A DNA stretch of 64,000 nt from an uncultured Bacteroidales bacterium (GTDB lineage Bacteria; Bacteroidota; Bacteroidia; Bacteroidales; UBA932), in assembly GCA_934725575.1 (NCBI GenBank), contig CAKVCK010000009.1:55562-119561 (forward strand), given 5' to 3'. The notes beneath the pieces were generated by a model. It was not told the origin of the DNA and searched no databases. It worked only from the letters and a program-made list of their open reading frames with translations. Shown piece after piece: positions 44,873 to 53,210 of the stretch (the stretch's first letter is position 1; each line of letters starts with the position of its first letter). The position numbers were made by a program, and so were the translations under genes.

Positions 44873-45853
44873 CTAGCGGATATGGATTGTTCCTGTCTTG
44901 TAGTCGCGCGTGTAACTGAAGTCGGCAAAGTACTGGAGGCTCTTCAATGCCATGTCAATGCCGTCGCTGACCAATAGTTCTCCTCTGGAGATATTAATCT
45001 CAGGCTCAGGACATTCCACAATAATCTGCACTCCGAACGAGCGTTCTATTTCACTTATGATGTCACTGAAACCAAGTCCCGCAATGTTGAGTTTGCCATT
45101 GGTCCAAAGCAGCTCACCTTCCTGGCTCACCGCATTTTTCGCAAGTACGTTATCGGAAAGAGTAACGGTTTCTCCCGGGTACAGATATGCCACCTGTCCG
45201 GATTTGCTGTTGACTTTGACCTTTCCTTCTATGAGAGCGACATGGAACGATTTCTTCTCAGGATATGCATTGACATTGAATTTCGTGCCCAGCACTTCTA
45301 TATCACTGGCATAGGTGCTCACCACGAACGGCTGGTCAGGATTGTGGGTAACATTGAATAGAGCTTCTCCGCGAAGTTCGACGTTGCGTTTGCGATCCGA
45401 GAATTTCATCGGATACGTCAGTGTAGTTCCTGAATTGAGCTTCACTTGAGTGCCGTCAGGAAGTGTAATGTCCATTCTGCTTCCTGCGGGAACCTCAATG
45501 CTGGTCATAGTGTGTGCAAGCATCGAATCCGTGCGTTTCGTGGCGACATAACTGCCTGTAAGGAATACTATCATAGCAATGACAGCAGCTGCGGCACTGT
45601 AAAGGATTCTCCTGAATATCTTGATCCCTGATTTTTCCCCAACTTGCCCTGCTTCCGCGGTTTCAATCTCGCGGATAGTCTTTCCGTTTGCGGCGAAATG
45701 CAGTAACAGAAACATCTTCAGTTCCTTATCAAATTCTTTCTGATGCATCTCGTCGCTCCGCAACCATTCTCCTACGGCTGCGTTTTCTTCGTGTGAAGTT
45801 TCTTTTGCGAAATACCTATAAAGCAAGTTCTGGTCAATGTTTGTCATATTCAT
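44873..45853 (-). CDS. FecR-type anti-sigma factor
   Basis: 326 residues (a start two codons later, at 45847, is possible). N-terminal anti-sigma segment (about 1-75, LLYRYFAKETSHEENAAVGEWL), one membrane helix (about 85-107, ILYSAAAAVIAMIVFLTGSYVA), periplasmic FecR domain (about 115-215, PAGSRMDITLPDGTQVKLNSGTTLTYP) and C-terminal DUF4974 domain (FSDIISEIERSFGVQIIV). It holds the ECF sigma factor until the STN domain of SusC signals ligand binding. Divergent from the sigma gene, which is unusual since Bacteroidota normally have sigma-fecR-susC on one strand. Confidence 0.92.
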   Translation of the reverse strand: MNMTNIDQNLLYRYFAKETSHEENAAVGEWLRSDEMHQKEFDKELKMFLLLHFAANGKTIREIETAEAGQVGEKSGIKIFRRILYSAAAAVIAMIVFLTGSYVATKRTDSMLAHTMTSIEVPAGSRMDITLPDGTQVKLNSGTTLTYPMKFSDRKRNVELRGEALFNVTHNPDQPFVVSTYASDIEVLGTKFNVNAYPEKKSFHVALIEGKVKVNSKSGQVAYLYPGETVTLSDNVLAKNAVSQEGELLWTNGKLNIAGLGFSDIISEIERSFGVQIIVECPEPEINISRGELLVSDGIDMALKSLQYFADFSYTRDYKTGTIHIR

Positions 45854-45910
45854 TTCATGTTACCTACTATATATAACAACTTAATCTGTCGGATTCGCCA
45901 AAAAAAATGA

Positions 45911-45918
45911 TAAATTTG
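45911..45918 (+). promoter_or_regulatory. -7 element (TAAATTTG) of the ECF sigma gene
   Basis: TAAATTTG lies 19 bp before the ATG at 45937 and overlaps the longer reading frame, which therefore is unlikely to be translated. Confidence 0.55.
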
Positions 45919-45936
45919 CATGGAGAGGAGATTTTA

Positions 45937-46527
45937 ATGATGTCTGACATGCAGGGTGAGATAAAAAAGGACATTTTCGAAGACCTTTACAAAAACAATC
46001 TAAAGGTCTTTGAGGATTTTGCCTTCTTCATACTTGGAAATACGGAACAGGCCGAGGATGTCGTGGCAGACTGCTTTATCCGTTTATGGAATGAGCGGGC
46101 CAGAGTGTCACGGGAAAAGGCCATCGGATGGATGTACACTTCCATTCGCAATGCCTGCCTGAATCTGTTGAAGAAATCCTCCACCAAAAAAGAGGTCAAC
46201 GAATCAAGCTCTGACAATGAGGTCTTCGCGGCCACATATTACCAGGCAGCACTCGAAAAGACAGACCTTGCCGGCTTGTACGTTGAAGACATAACCAATC
46301 GTCTGAAGGATTGTCTGGCACGTGTTCCGGAAAATCAACGCCGCGCTTTCCTCATGAGCCGTCTCGACAACATGAAGCACAAGGAGATCGCCGCCAAATT
46401 GAATATCACAGAGTCAGTAGTCGACCACAGCATACGTAATGTCACCAAACTCCTAAGCATCTACATGAAAGACTATCTGCTGTTTACATTTATCCTGCTG
46501 TTCCTGAAGGCGCACAGTTTGATTTAG
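45937..46527 (+). CDS. ECF RNA polymerase sigma factor
   Basis: 196 residues. Region 2 (about 14-80: DLYKNNLKVFEDFAFFILGNTEQAEDVVADCFIRLWN) and region 4 (about 115-175: RLKDCLARVPENQRRAFLMSRLDNMKHKEIAAKLNITESVVDHSI) are clear, with the short linker of ECF factors. Predicted to transcribe the SusC-led glycan operon when released by the FecR-like protein. The start at 45937 is preferred because a TAnnTTTG box covers 45911-45918. The hydrophobic C-terminal tail (LLFTFILLFLKAHSLI) is a common oddity of this group. Confidence 0.9.
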   Translation: MMSDMQGEIKKDIFEDLYKNNLKVFEDFAFFILGNTEQAEDVVADCFIRLWNERARVSREKAIGWMYTSIRNACLNLLKKSSTKKEVNESSSDNEVFAATYYQAALEKTDLAGLYVEDITNRLKDCLARVPENQRRAFLMSRLDNMKHKEIAAKLNITESVVDHSIRNVTKLLSIYMKDYLLFTFILLFLKAHSLI

Positions 46528-46699
46528 CTATTTTAAAATCTCGCAATGTTCGGTAGTCGCAGGATTGTTCCGATAGCAAGTGACAGTAGAGTATACAATT
46601 TCGCTAGTGAGAAATAGTTTCAGATAATAAACGGTCAATCGGGATATAGAGCCCTAAAACTATTTTTTGAGAAAAATGTTTATCGTAACGAAATTTTCG

Positions 46700-46707
46700 T
46701 AACTTTG
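46700..46707 (+). promoter_or_regulatory. -7 element (TAACTTTG) of the right RloAB pair
   Basis: TAACTTTG on the plus strand, 24 bp before the ATG at 46731. Confidence 0.55.
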
Positions 46708-46730
46708 CTGAGGGTTTTAAAGTTTTTGAT

Positions 46731-48080
46731 ATGCTTATTAGAGTAGTTGTAACTAATTTTAGGTCATATAGGCAAGAGACTGAATTTAACATGTTGCCAT
46801 CCTCGAATGTCCGAAGGAAGGACTGGCATATTTTTAAACGGGGTCGCAGAGCAAATGTCTTGCGCACGGCTGTCATCTATGGGGCAAATGGTGCCGGTAA
46901 GTCGTGTTTGGTAAAGGCACTTGGTCGTCTCCAGGCAATGGTGACAAGGGGCAGTTTGCCACCAACGGCTTTTAGGGATGCCAATAAGTATAATACTTCG
47001 GAAATGCCGGTGACTATTGAGGTGGAATTTGCTACAGAGTCCGACCAGTTTTCTTATGGCGTAAGTTATCGTGGCAATCTTTGTCTGGAGGAATGGCTAT
47101 ATTCTACCCTGAAAAAGCCTGTTTGTGTATTCGAACGTAAATTTGATGATCAAACATCTAAAACAGGCATCAAGCTGATGGGAGACAAGGCAGATGAAGC
47201 GAAAAACAAGTTGTTGATTTCGCTTCTTGAAGACAACCTCCTGAAGGTCAATGAACTGATGTTGTCGAAATACGATGTAGTAAAGAATCCACAGATGACA
47301 GATGCATACCAGTGGCTTACCTCAAAACTGCACGTCATTTTCCCGGAGACGCGTTCAACTTCTATTTTTGACAATAGGTATTCAGACGCCGCGTTCAAAT
47401 CTCAATCGGAAGCTCTTATTTCTTCGTTGGATCTCGGTATTAATGAACTGATGCTGAAAGACGAAGATATAGAATCGTTTAAACAAAGTATTTCCGAATG
47501 GCCGGAGTTGGTGCAGGGGGTTGATGGCATCGTTAAAAGGCTTTCCCATTCTCCGGAAGGTTCCGATGAGGTAATGATAGATACCGGCGCTTTTACCGTC
47601 AGTATGCGCCGTGAAGGTAGTAAGTACTTTGTTCGCCGTGTTAAGGCACTACATAGGGTTAATGATAGTCTCTATGATTTTGAATTAAAGGAAGAGTCTG
47701 ATGGAACGCAACGAATCTTTGATTTTGTGCCAATGGTACAAACTGTCAGAAGTGAAGCTTGTACCTATGTGATTGATGAACTTGACCGCAGTCTTCATCC
47801 GATGCTCGTGAGAACACTGGTTTCCAGGATAGTCTCGGACAAGAATATGAAAGGACAACTTATTTTTACGACTCACGACGCGGGACTTCTTGACGGTAAA
47901 CTGTTTCGTAATGATGAGATTTGGTTTGCCGAAAAAGACCGCGAAACCCAAAGCACCCATCTTTATACACTTGATGAATTTAAGCCGCGTGCGGATTTGG
48001 ATTTGGAGAAGGGCTACCTCAACGGTCGTTTTGGCGCCATCCCATTCCTTGCTCGTTTTAATGAATTAAATTGGGAATGA
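46731..48080 (+). CDS. AAA ATPase of RloA/AbiLii type (second copy of the system)
   Basis: 449 residues. Walker A YGANGAGKSC at about 50-59, Walker B VIDELDRSLHP, switch region LIFTTHDAGLLDG, and the C-terminal EKGYLNGRFGAIPF also present in the left ATPase (EKGYIQGRFDAVPF). Otherwise the two are clearly diverged, so this is not a recent duplicate. Forms a defence-type operon with the RloB-like gene 1 bp downstream. Transcribed away from the glycan locus, mirror-image to the left pair. Confidence 0.82.
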   Translation: MLIRVVVTNFRSYRQETEFNMLPSSNVRRKDWHIFKRGRRANVLRTAVIYGANGAGKSCLVKALGRLQAMVTRGSLPPTAFRDANKYNTSEMPVTIEVEFATESDQFSYGVSYRGNLCLEEWLYSTLKKPVCVFERKFDDQTSKTGIKLMGDKADEAKNKLLISLLEDNLLKVNELMLSKYDVVKNPQMTDAYQWLTSKLHVIFPETRSTSIFDNRYSDAAFKSQSEALISSLDLGINELMLKDEDIESFKQSISEWPELVQGVDGIVKRLSHSPEGSDEVMIDTGAFTVSMRREGSKYFVRRVKALHRVNDSLYDFELKEESDGTQRIFDFVPMVQTVRSEACTYVIDELDRSLHPMLVRTLVSRIVSDKNMKGQLIFTTHDAGLLDGKLFRNDEIWFAEKDRETQSTHLYTLDEFKPRADLDLEKGYLNGRFGAIPFLARFNELNWE

Positions 48081-48081
48081 T

Positions 48082-48792
48082 ATGGGGTTCAAACTTCGAG
48101 GATATACGAGGGAAGTCCCTCAAGAGAAGGTTCGGGATTATTCGCTATTTGCCATAGCGACAGAGGGAACGGAGCGGGAGCCGGACTATTTCAAACTTTT
48201 TGATGGTATTGACCGTATCAAAGTTGATATTATTGAGCCCGAAGTTTCCGACGGGCAGGATGAATCGGAAAAGAGAAAAGCATCTTCTCCATCTAAAGTT
48301 TTGGAGAAGGTCAAGGCTTACATAAGTGAAAATCAATTGAGCGCAGAGGATGGTGATTCTCTTTGGTGTGTAATTGATGTTGATCGGTGGCCACAGGAAC
48401 AAATAGAAGAATTGCACATGTTCTGCGCACAGAAGAAAAATTGGCATCTTGTTATAAGTAATCCCTGCATTGAAATATGGCTCTTGTACCACAAATTGTG
48501 TGATTTGTCCAAACTTGGCATTCTGACAGCAAAGGATGCCAAGCAAGCGCTAGACAAACTTGAAAAGGGAGGCTATTACTATATAAAATATCTTCCATTG
48601 ATGCTCAATGCTATTGAAAATGCTCGAAAAGCTGATGCCAATCCTGACGGCTATATGCCGGAACACCTCCAGACGAAAGTTTATATGCTTGGGCAAGCGC
48701 TCTATGAGCGTATGGGCAAAGTTCGTTTTGATAAGTTCGTAGCATCCCTACCAAGCATAGAGAAAGACATTTTAATGCACACAAAGGGCTAA
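48082..48792 (+). CDS. RloB-like protein (second copy of the system)
   Basis: 236 residues. Motifs IATEGTEREPDYFKLF (acidic EGxxE) and WCVIDVDRWP (DxD) match the RloB/Toprim-like core, followed by a conserved WHLVISNPCIEIWLLYHKLC; the left RloB has the parallel LLSNPAIEFWFLLH. Presumed effector nuclease regulated by the ATPase. Larger than the left RloB because of an insert after the first motif. The operon ends about 110 bp before a 9-bp-stem terminator. Confidence 0.78.
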   Translation: MGFKLRGYTREVPQEKVRDYSLFAIATEGTEREPDYFKLFDGIDRIKVDIIEPEVSDGQDESEKRKASSPSKVLEKVKAYISENQLSAEDGDSLWCVIDVDRWPQEQIEELHMFCAQKKNWHLVISNPCIEIWLLYHKLCDLSKLGILTAKDAKQALDKLEKGGYYYIKYLPLMLNAIENARKADANPDGYMPEHLQTKVYMLGQALYERMGKVRFDKFVASLPSIEKDILMHTKG

Positions 48793-48899
48793 CTCTAGAT
48801 GTGCTTTTCCCCTATGTGCATCTATGCGTTTGTATTATTGATTGCAATAGTAGTAAAAAATAATTGAAAAAGCACGTATTTCCATGTAACAAGAAAAAT

Positions 48900-48935
48900 A
48901 AAAGACGCACTACAGCCACCTGTAACGCGTCTTTT
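48900..48935. terminator. Terminator between RloB and DUF2795 genes
   Basis: AAAAGACGC pairs with GCGTCTTTT (9 bp, 18-nt loop) with A and T tracts on both sides, a bidirectional terminator between convergent genes. Confidence 0.7.
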
Positions 48936-49006
48936 GAAAAACAAGAAAAGGCGGCCCATTGTAATAATGTTCCGCCTCAACTATTTGGTTATTAAGCAAT
49001 TAACTA

Positions 49007-49240
49007 CTAATACTCCTCCTCGTTAAAAAAGAAATCGTCCTTGGTAGGGTAATCCGGCCAGATGTCTTCGATGGATTCGTAGACTTCGCCGTCGTCCTCA
49101 AGTTCGGTGAGATTCTCGATGACTTCCTCCGGAGCGCCGGAGCGGTTGGCATAGTCGATAAGTTCTTCCTTTGATGCTGGCCAAGGAGCGTCGTCCAGGC
49201 TGCTGGCAAGTTCAAGTGTCCAATACATATTCTCGAACAA
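49007..49240 (-). CDS. DUF2795 domain protein
   Basis: 77 residues: MYWTLELASSLDDAPWPASK followed by EELIDYANRSGAPEEVIENLTELEDDGEVYESIEDIWPDYPT and an acidic C-terminal tail DDFFFNEEEY. This is the DUF2795 pattern, a small cytoplasmic protein widespread and highly conserved in Bacteroidota, of unknown function. A related C-terminal motif (LYFNEEEY) appears in a short frame at 28.5 kb. It is divergent from folE; native codon usage resumes here. Confidence 0.8.
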   Translation of the reverse strand: MFENMYWTLELASSLDDAPWPASKEELIDYANRSGAPEEVIENLTELEDDGEVYESIEDIWPDYPTKDDFFFNEEEY

Positions 49241-49342
49241 TTAAATTGTTAATAATCATTAATATAAATCAAAAAGTCACAAAAAGCGGCTCTATTTGCC
49301 CCAAAGATATGCAAAAAATCATAACAATAAGTATTTTTTGCC

Positions 49343-49350
49343 TAATTTTG
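49343..49350 (+). promoter_or_regulatory. -7 element (TAATTTTG) of folE
   Basis: TAATTTTG fits TAnnTTTG, 51 bp before the folE ATG at 49401. Confidence 0.5.
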
Positions 49351-49400
49351 TAGGCTTGGAAGTTGTTTCAACAACCGTACCAAAAGAAGAGCTAAGGAAT

Positions 49401-49988
49401 ATGTCATACGAGAAAAAGGAAATATACGAGGAAAAGACGACCGCCGAGATCGCTATCCACGTCAAGGAAATCCTCCGTCTGTTAGGCGAGAATCCTGACA
49501 GAGAGGGGCTTGTGAAGACGCCGGAGAGGGTCGCGAAGGCGTTGCAGTTCCTCACGCAGGGATATTCACAGGACGGAGGAAAGATCATCCAGTCCGCCAT
49601 ATTCGATGAAGAGTACCGCCAGATGGTGCTGGTGAAGGACATCGAGCTTTACTCCACCTGCGAGCACCATATGATGCCGTTCCTGGGAAAGTGCCACGTG
49701 GCGTATATTCCTAATGGGAAGATCACCGGGCTGAGCAAGGTTGCGCGGGTCGTGGAGACTTTCGCGCGGCGGCTTCAGGTGCAGGAGAGGCTGACGGTCC
49801 AAATCAGGGACTGCATCGACAACGCGCTGCACCCGCTTGGGGTGGCGGTGGTCATAGAGGCGATGCACACCTGTATGTCGGTCAGAGGGGTGCAGAAGGC
49901 CAACGCCACGACCACAACCTCCGCATTCTCAGGAGCTTTCCTAACTTCGGCACGGACGAGGAACGAGTTTTTGAACTTGATAAAATGA
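49401..49988 (+). CDS. folE: GTP cyclohydrolase I
   Basis: 195 residues. Converts GTP to 7,8-dihydroneopterin triphosphate, first step of tetrahydrofolate (or tetrahydropterin/queuosine) synthesis. Zinc ligands are seen in STCEHHMMPF (Cys, His) and AMHTCMSVRG (Cys); ARRLQVQERLTVQI and the C-terminal ATTTTSAFSGAF are family hallmarks. The ATG lies in GGAATATG; the longer frame from 49296 has no supporting feature. Followed 93 bp later by trpS. Confidence 0.95.
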   Translation: MSYEKKEIYEEKTTAEIAIHVKEILRLLGENPDREGLVKTPERVAKALQFLTQGYSQDGGKIIQSAIFDEEYRQMVLVKDIELYSTCEHHMMPFLGKCHVAYIPNGKITGLSKVARVVETFARRLQVQERLTVQIRDCIDNALHPLGVAVVIEAMHTCMSVRGVQKANATTTTSAFSGAFLTSARTRNEFLNLIK

Positions 49989-50081
49989 CATCGAGGCGGG
50001 CGTTCTAAAAAGGCAGCGACAATCGCACCCAAGCCCTTTGCACATATAAGAGACAAACAACGAACTAAAAAACATAACGAT

Positions 50082-51197
50082 ATGTCAAACAAGATAATAC
50101 TGACAGGCGACCGTCCTACCGGACGCCTTCACATTGGCCACTACGTCGGCTCCCTGAGGAACAGGGTGGCCATCCAGAATGCCGGCGACTACAAGAAAAT
50201 GTTCGTCTTCATCGCTGACGCGCAGGCGCTTACCGACAATTTCGACAACCCGGAGAAGGTTCGCCAGAACATCATCGAGGTGGCGCTCGACTACTTGTCA
50301 GTCGGCCTCGACCCTGCCAAAGTGACAATATTCATCCAAAGTATGATCCCGGAACTCACCGAACTGACATTCTACTATATGAACCTTGTCACGGTGGCGA
50401 GACTCCAGCGTAACCCTACCGTCAAGGCGGAGATCCAGATGCGCGGCTTCAGTCAGGACGGCGAGGAGCAGGCGTTCGGAAGCGGCCTTCCTGTAGGCTT
50501 CTTCTGCTACCCTATCTCCCAGGCCGCTGACATCACGGCGTTCAAGGCCACAGACGTGCCTGTGGGCGAGGACCAGAAGCCTATGCTTGAGCAGGCTGTC
50601 GAGATCGTGCGCAGCTTCAACCGCATCTACGGCGAGACCCTCGTCGAACCGAAGGCTGTCCTGCCTTCCAACGCCGCCTGCCTCCGACTCCCTGGCACCG
50701 ACGGCAAAGCGAAGATGAGCAAGTCCCTCGGCAACTGCATCTATCTCGCCGAATCAGCGGACGAGATGCACAAGAAGGTGATGTCGATGTACACCGACCC
50801 TCAGCACATCAATGTCAGCGACCCTGGCCACGTGGAGGGCAACACCGTCTTCACCTACCTCGACGCGTTCTGCCGCGACGAGCACTTCGGACTCTATCTT
50901 CCTGAATATGCCAACCTCGACGAGCTGAAGGATCACTACAGAAGAGGCGGCCTCGGCGACGTGAAGGTCAAGAGGTTCCTTGAGAAGATCCTCAACGAGG
51001 AGCTTGAGCCGATCAGAGCACGCAGAAAGGAATATGAGAAGGACATCCCGGCCGTGTACGAGATCCTCAAGAAGGGCAGCGAGGCCGCCGAGGAAGTAGC
51101 CGCCGCAACTCTCGACGACGTGAAGAAGGCGATGAAGATCGACTACTTCAACGACAAGGCGCTCATCGAGGAGCAGGCCAAAAGGTTCAACCAGTAG
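50082..51197 (+). CDS. trpS: Tryptophanyl-tRNA synthetase
   Basis: 371 residues, class I aminoacyl-tRNA synthetase. HIGH motif at 17-20 (GRLHIGHYVGSL) and KMSKS at 211-215 are intact. GDRPTGRLHIGH and DQKPMLEQAVEIVRSFN fit TrpRS of the subgroup found in Bacteroidota. Charges tRNA-Trp in the cytoplasm; essential. A 50-bp-periodic hairpin cluster occupies the 230-bp gap after it. Confidence 0.95.
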   Translation: MSNKIILTGDRPTGRLHIGHYVGSLRNRVAIQNAGDYKKMFVFIADAQALTDNFDNPEKVRQNIIEVALDYLSVGLDPAKVTIFIQSMIPELTELTFYYMNLVTVARLQRNPTVKAEIQMRGFSQDGEEQAFGSGLPVGFFCYPISQAADITAFKATDVPVGEDQKPMLEQAVEIVRSFNRIYGETLVEPKAVLPSNAACLRLPGTDGKAKMSKSLGNCIYLAESADEMHKKVMSMYTDPQHINVSDPGHVEGNTVFTYLDAFCRDEHFGLYLPEYANLDELKDHYRRGGLGDVKVKRFLEKILNEELEPIRARRKEYEKDIPAVYEILKKGSEAAEEVAAATLDDVKKAMKIDYFNDKALIEEQAKRFNQ

Positions 51198-51235
51198 TTT
51201 AGGAATATACCAACACGTATGTTTGCCTAATCTCC

Positions 51236-51416
51236 GTGCGCAGGATGGTTATCGCCACGCACGAGAAGTCCTGCTGAGAGACTTCGTGCGCAAAAAGACC
51301 GAGGTCACGCACGGGGAATGGTGTCAAAAGTGGTCTGTGCGCATAAAAGCAGGTATCACGCACGAGGTATCGCTCAAAGCGAGTCCGTGAGTGGAATGGT
51401 TGTTATCACGCACAGC
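51236..51416. repeat. Second family of phased hairpins (CACGCAC/GTGCG, 50-bp step)
   Basis: CACGCA(C) blocks start at 51256, 51306, 51357 and 51407 and GTGCG (or GTGAG) blocks at 51236, 51286, 51337 and 51387. The first full hairpin is CGCACGAGAAGTC/GACTTCGTGCG around a 9-nt loop. Sequence is unrelated to the TGTCCGG family, but arm pairing plus a 50- or 51-bp step is the same architecture. Confidence 0.75.
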
Positions 51417-51429
51417 AACAAAAAGAATT

Positions 51430-51828
51430 ATGAACAAGAATGAATATGCCCGCTCCAACAAGGAGTGGTTGGCCGCGAAAGCTAAAGAGGAGGGCGTGAC
51501 GCAACTGGCCAAAGGTGTCTGCTACAAGGTGCTCCAGTCCGGTCCGGAAGGCGGCAAGCAGCCGACTCCGAACAGCGTGGTCAGCTGCCATTACCTTGGC
51601 CGCACGATTGACGGCAAGTGCTTCGACACCAGCCTAGGAGGCTATCCGCTGGCCATCAGGCTACGGGACCTGATCGAGGGCTGGATCATAGCCCTGCAGC
51701 AGATGCGCGTCGGGGACAAATGGGAGATCTACATCCCGTCCGAACTGGGTTACGGCAGCTTCTCGCAGCCGGGGATTCCGGCCAACTCAACGCTGATTTT
51801 CGAAATCGAATTGCTCGGAGTACAATAA
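51430..51828 (+). CDS. FKBP-type peptidyl-prolyl cis-trans isomerase
   Basis: 132 residues, cytoplasmic (no signal peptide). The single FKBP domain covers about 35-132: NSVVSCHYLGRTIDGKCFDTS, GWIIALQQMRVGDKWEIYIPSELGYG and PANSTLIFEIELLGV are the canonical FKBP strands and loops. Catalyses proline isomerisation in protein folding. Start at 51430; the longer frame from 51391 would be encoded by hairpin repeats. The stop overlaps the next ATG (TAATG), so the GNAT gene is translationally coupled. Confidence 0.88.
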   Translation: MNKNEYARSNKEWLAAKAKEEGVTQLAKGVCYKVLQSGPEGGKQPTPNSVVSCHYLGRTIDGKCFDTSLGGYPLAIRLRDLIEGWIIALQQMRVGDKWEIYIPSELGYGSFSQPGIPANSTLIFEIELLGVQ

Positions 51829-52334
51829 TGATCCGAAAAGCCACAGAGCAAGACATCCCGGCCGCATTGGAGCTGTTCACAGCCGCGAAAGCCATTATGC
51901 GCTCAAGCGGAAACCTCACCCAATGGGAGGATGGATATCCAAACGCCGACATCGTCCGTTCCGACATCAACAAAGGCGGCGCCCGCATCGTCGAGCGCGA
52001 TGGTCAAACGGCCGGCTACTTTGCCCTCCTCCCCTCACCCGAGCCGACATATTCATCAATCCAAGGCAAATGGTTGGATGACGCGGCTCCCTACTTCGTC
52101 ATCCACCGCATCGCAAGTTCCGCAGCCACCCACGGCATATTCCAAGAAATCATTGAATATGCCGCGTCAGTGTCGCCGAACCTTCGCATCGACACCCACC
52201 GCGACAACCGGATTATGCGCCACCTCATCGAAAAGGCTGGTTTTGAATATTGCGGAATCATCCACCTCGCCGACGGCAGCGAGCGGTTGGCCTTCCAAAA
52301 GGTTGCCCCAAAGGTCCAGATGGTCGCCCGGTAA
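51828..52334 (+). CDS. GNAT family N-acetyltransferase
   Basis: 168 residues. MIRKATEQDIPAALELF is the typical GNAT N terminus; a core with FVIHRIASSAATHGIFQEIIEYA (acetyl-CoA loop region) and DTHRDNRIMRHLIEKAGFEYCGII follows, with the final strand before the tail. Transfers an acetyl group from acetyl-CoA to an unidentified amine. Overlaps the FKBP stop by one base. No substrate clue in the context. Confidence 0.85.
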   Translation: MIRKATEQDIPAALELFTAAKAIMRSSGNLTQWEDGYPNADIVRSDINKGGARIVERDGQTAGYFALLPSPEPTYSSIQGKWLDDAAPYFVIHRIASSAATHGIFQEIIEYAASVSPNLRIDTHRDNRIMRHLIEKAGFEYCGIIHLADGSERLAFQKVAPKVQMVAR

Positions 52335-52389
52335 AGTTGCATTTTCCACGACATTTTCGTAACTTGGACATTCTGAATCATCAGGCAAG

Positions 52390-52935
52390 ATGCAGGAAAA
52401 GATATACGAGGAAATCGAGTGGTTCGCGATGCGCGTCACCTATCGCCGTGAGCTGGAGGTCAAAAGGCTTCTGGACGAGAAAGGCGTGGAGAATTTCATC
52501 CCGATGAAGTATGAGAAATCCGCCCGCACCGGCAGGAAACGCCTCGTCCCCGTGATCCACAACCTGATCTTCGTCCGCGCTACCGCCTCGCAGATCCAGG
52601 AGCTGAAGAAGCCCACCTGCATTTCCCTGCTGCAATATATCATGGATCAGAGGCTTGGAAAGAAGATCACGGTTCCCGAGAAGCAGATGCGGCAGTTCAT
52701 AGCCGTGACAGGAACCTACGATGAGACACTCCGCTTCTTCGGCCCGTCCGAGATCAACTTCTCAAAAGCGCAGAAAGTCCGGATCACCGGCGGGATATTC
52801 GAGGGTTGCGAGGGTGTCTTCGTCAAAGTCAAAGGCTCCCGCTCGAAGAAGGTTGTCGTGGAGATCCAAGGGGTCGTCTCCGTCGCCATCGTCCCTGTCC
52901 ATCCGGATCTCGTAGTGCCGGTTGAGCCGCAGTGA
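52390..52935 (+). CDS. UpxY-like NusG-family transcription antiterminator
   Basis: 181 residues. The N-terminal NGN domain (about 10-110: EWFAMRVTYRRELEVKRLLDEKGVENFIPM) and C-terminal KOW-like domain (about 125-175: KAQKVRITGGIFEGCEGVFVKVKG) match the NusG paralogues that let RNA polymerase read through the long leaders of capsular or exopolysaccharide operons in Bacteroides. It stands at the head of what looks like the start of such a locus (HAD, LicC-like gene), which then breaks off at the defence island. Confidence 0.85.
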   Translation: MQEKIYEEIEWFAMRVTYRRELEVKRLLDEKGVENFIPMKYEKSARTGRKRLVPVIHNLIFVRATASQIQELKKPTCISLLQYIMDQRLGKKITVPEKQMRQFIAVTGTYDETLRFFGPSEINFSKAQKVRITGGIFEGCEGVFVKVKGSRSKKVVVEIQGVVSVAIVPVHPDLVVPVEPQ

Positions 52936-53019
52936 TATTCGTTAACCCTCCATCCGCGGCTGCCTCAAAAGACCCCGGCCGGCTCCGAAAAATTTTCCCA
53001 CCGATTTAGGCTAATTAAT

Positions 53020-53050
53020 TTGTCCTTTAGGATATTTTTGGTTAATTTTG
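53020..53050 (+). promoter_or_regulatory. Promoter TTG-N20-TAATTTTG before the HAD/LicC-like genes
   Basis: TTG at 53020-53022, 20 nt, TAATTTTG at 53043-53050. It leaves an untranslated leader of about 150 nt before 53211, including possible stems around GACACGCAAAC and GTGTC near 53140-53175; leaders like this are where UpxY-type factors load. Confidence 0.6.
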
Positions 53051-53210
53051 GGACAAATAAGCGCTTACACGAACCGCATCCTTAGAGCCAATCATAAGCA
53101 CAAAGGTTTGCTTTCGTGTCTTTTGCTACCTAAGACATTGACACGCAAACTATTACATTGAGTGTCAAGCCCCAAGATTTTGTCAGGACTCTAACGAACC
53201 CTTTAAAACA

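Noticed and set aside
45907..45936. Longer start of the sigma factor
   Set aside because: The first codons overlap the TAAATTTG promoter box, so this part is unlikely to be transcribed.
51391..51429. Upstream start for the FKBP gene
   Set aside because: The extension would be encoded by the phased hairpin repeat; the ATG at 51430 is preferred.
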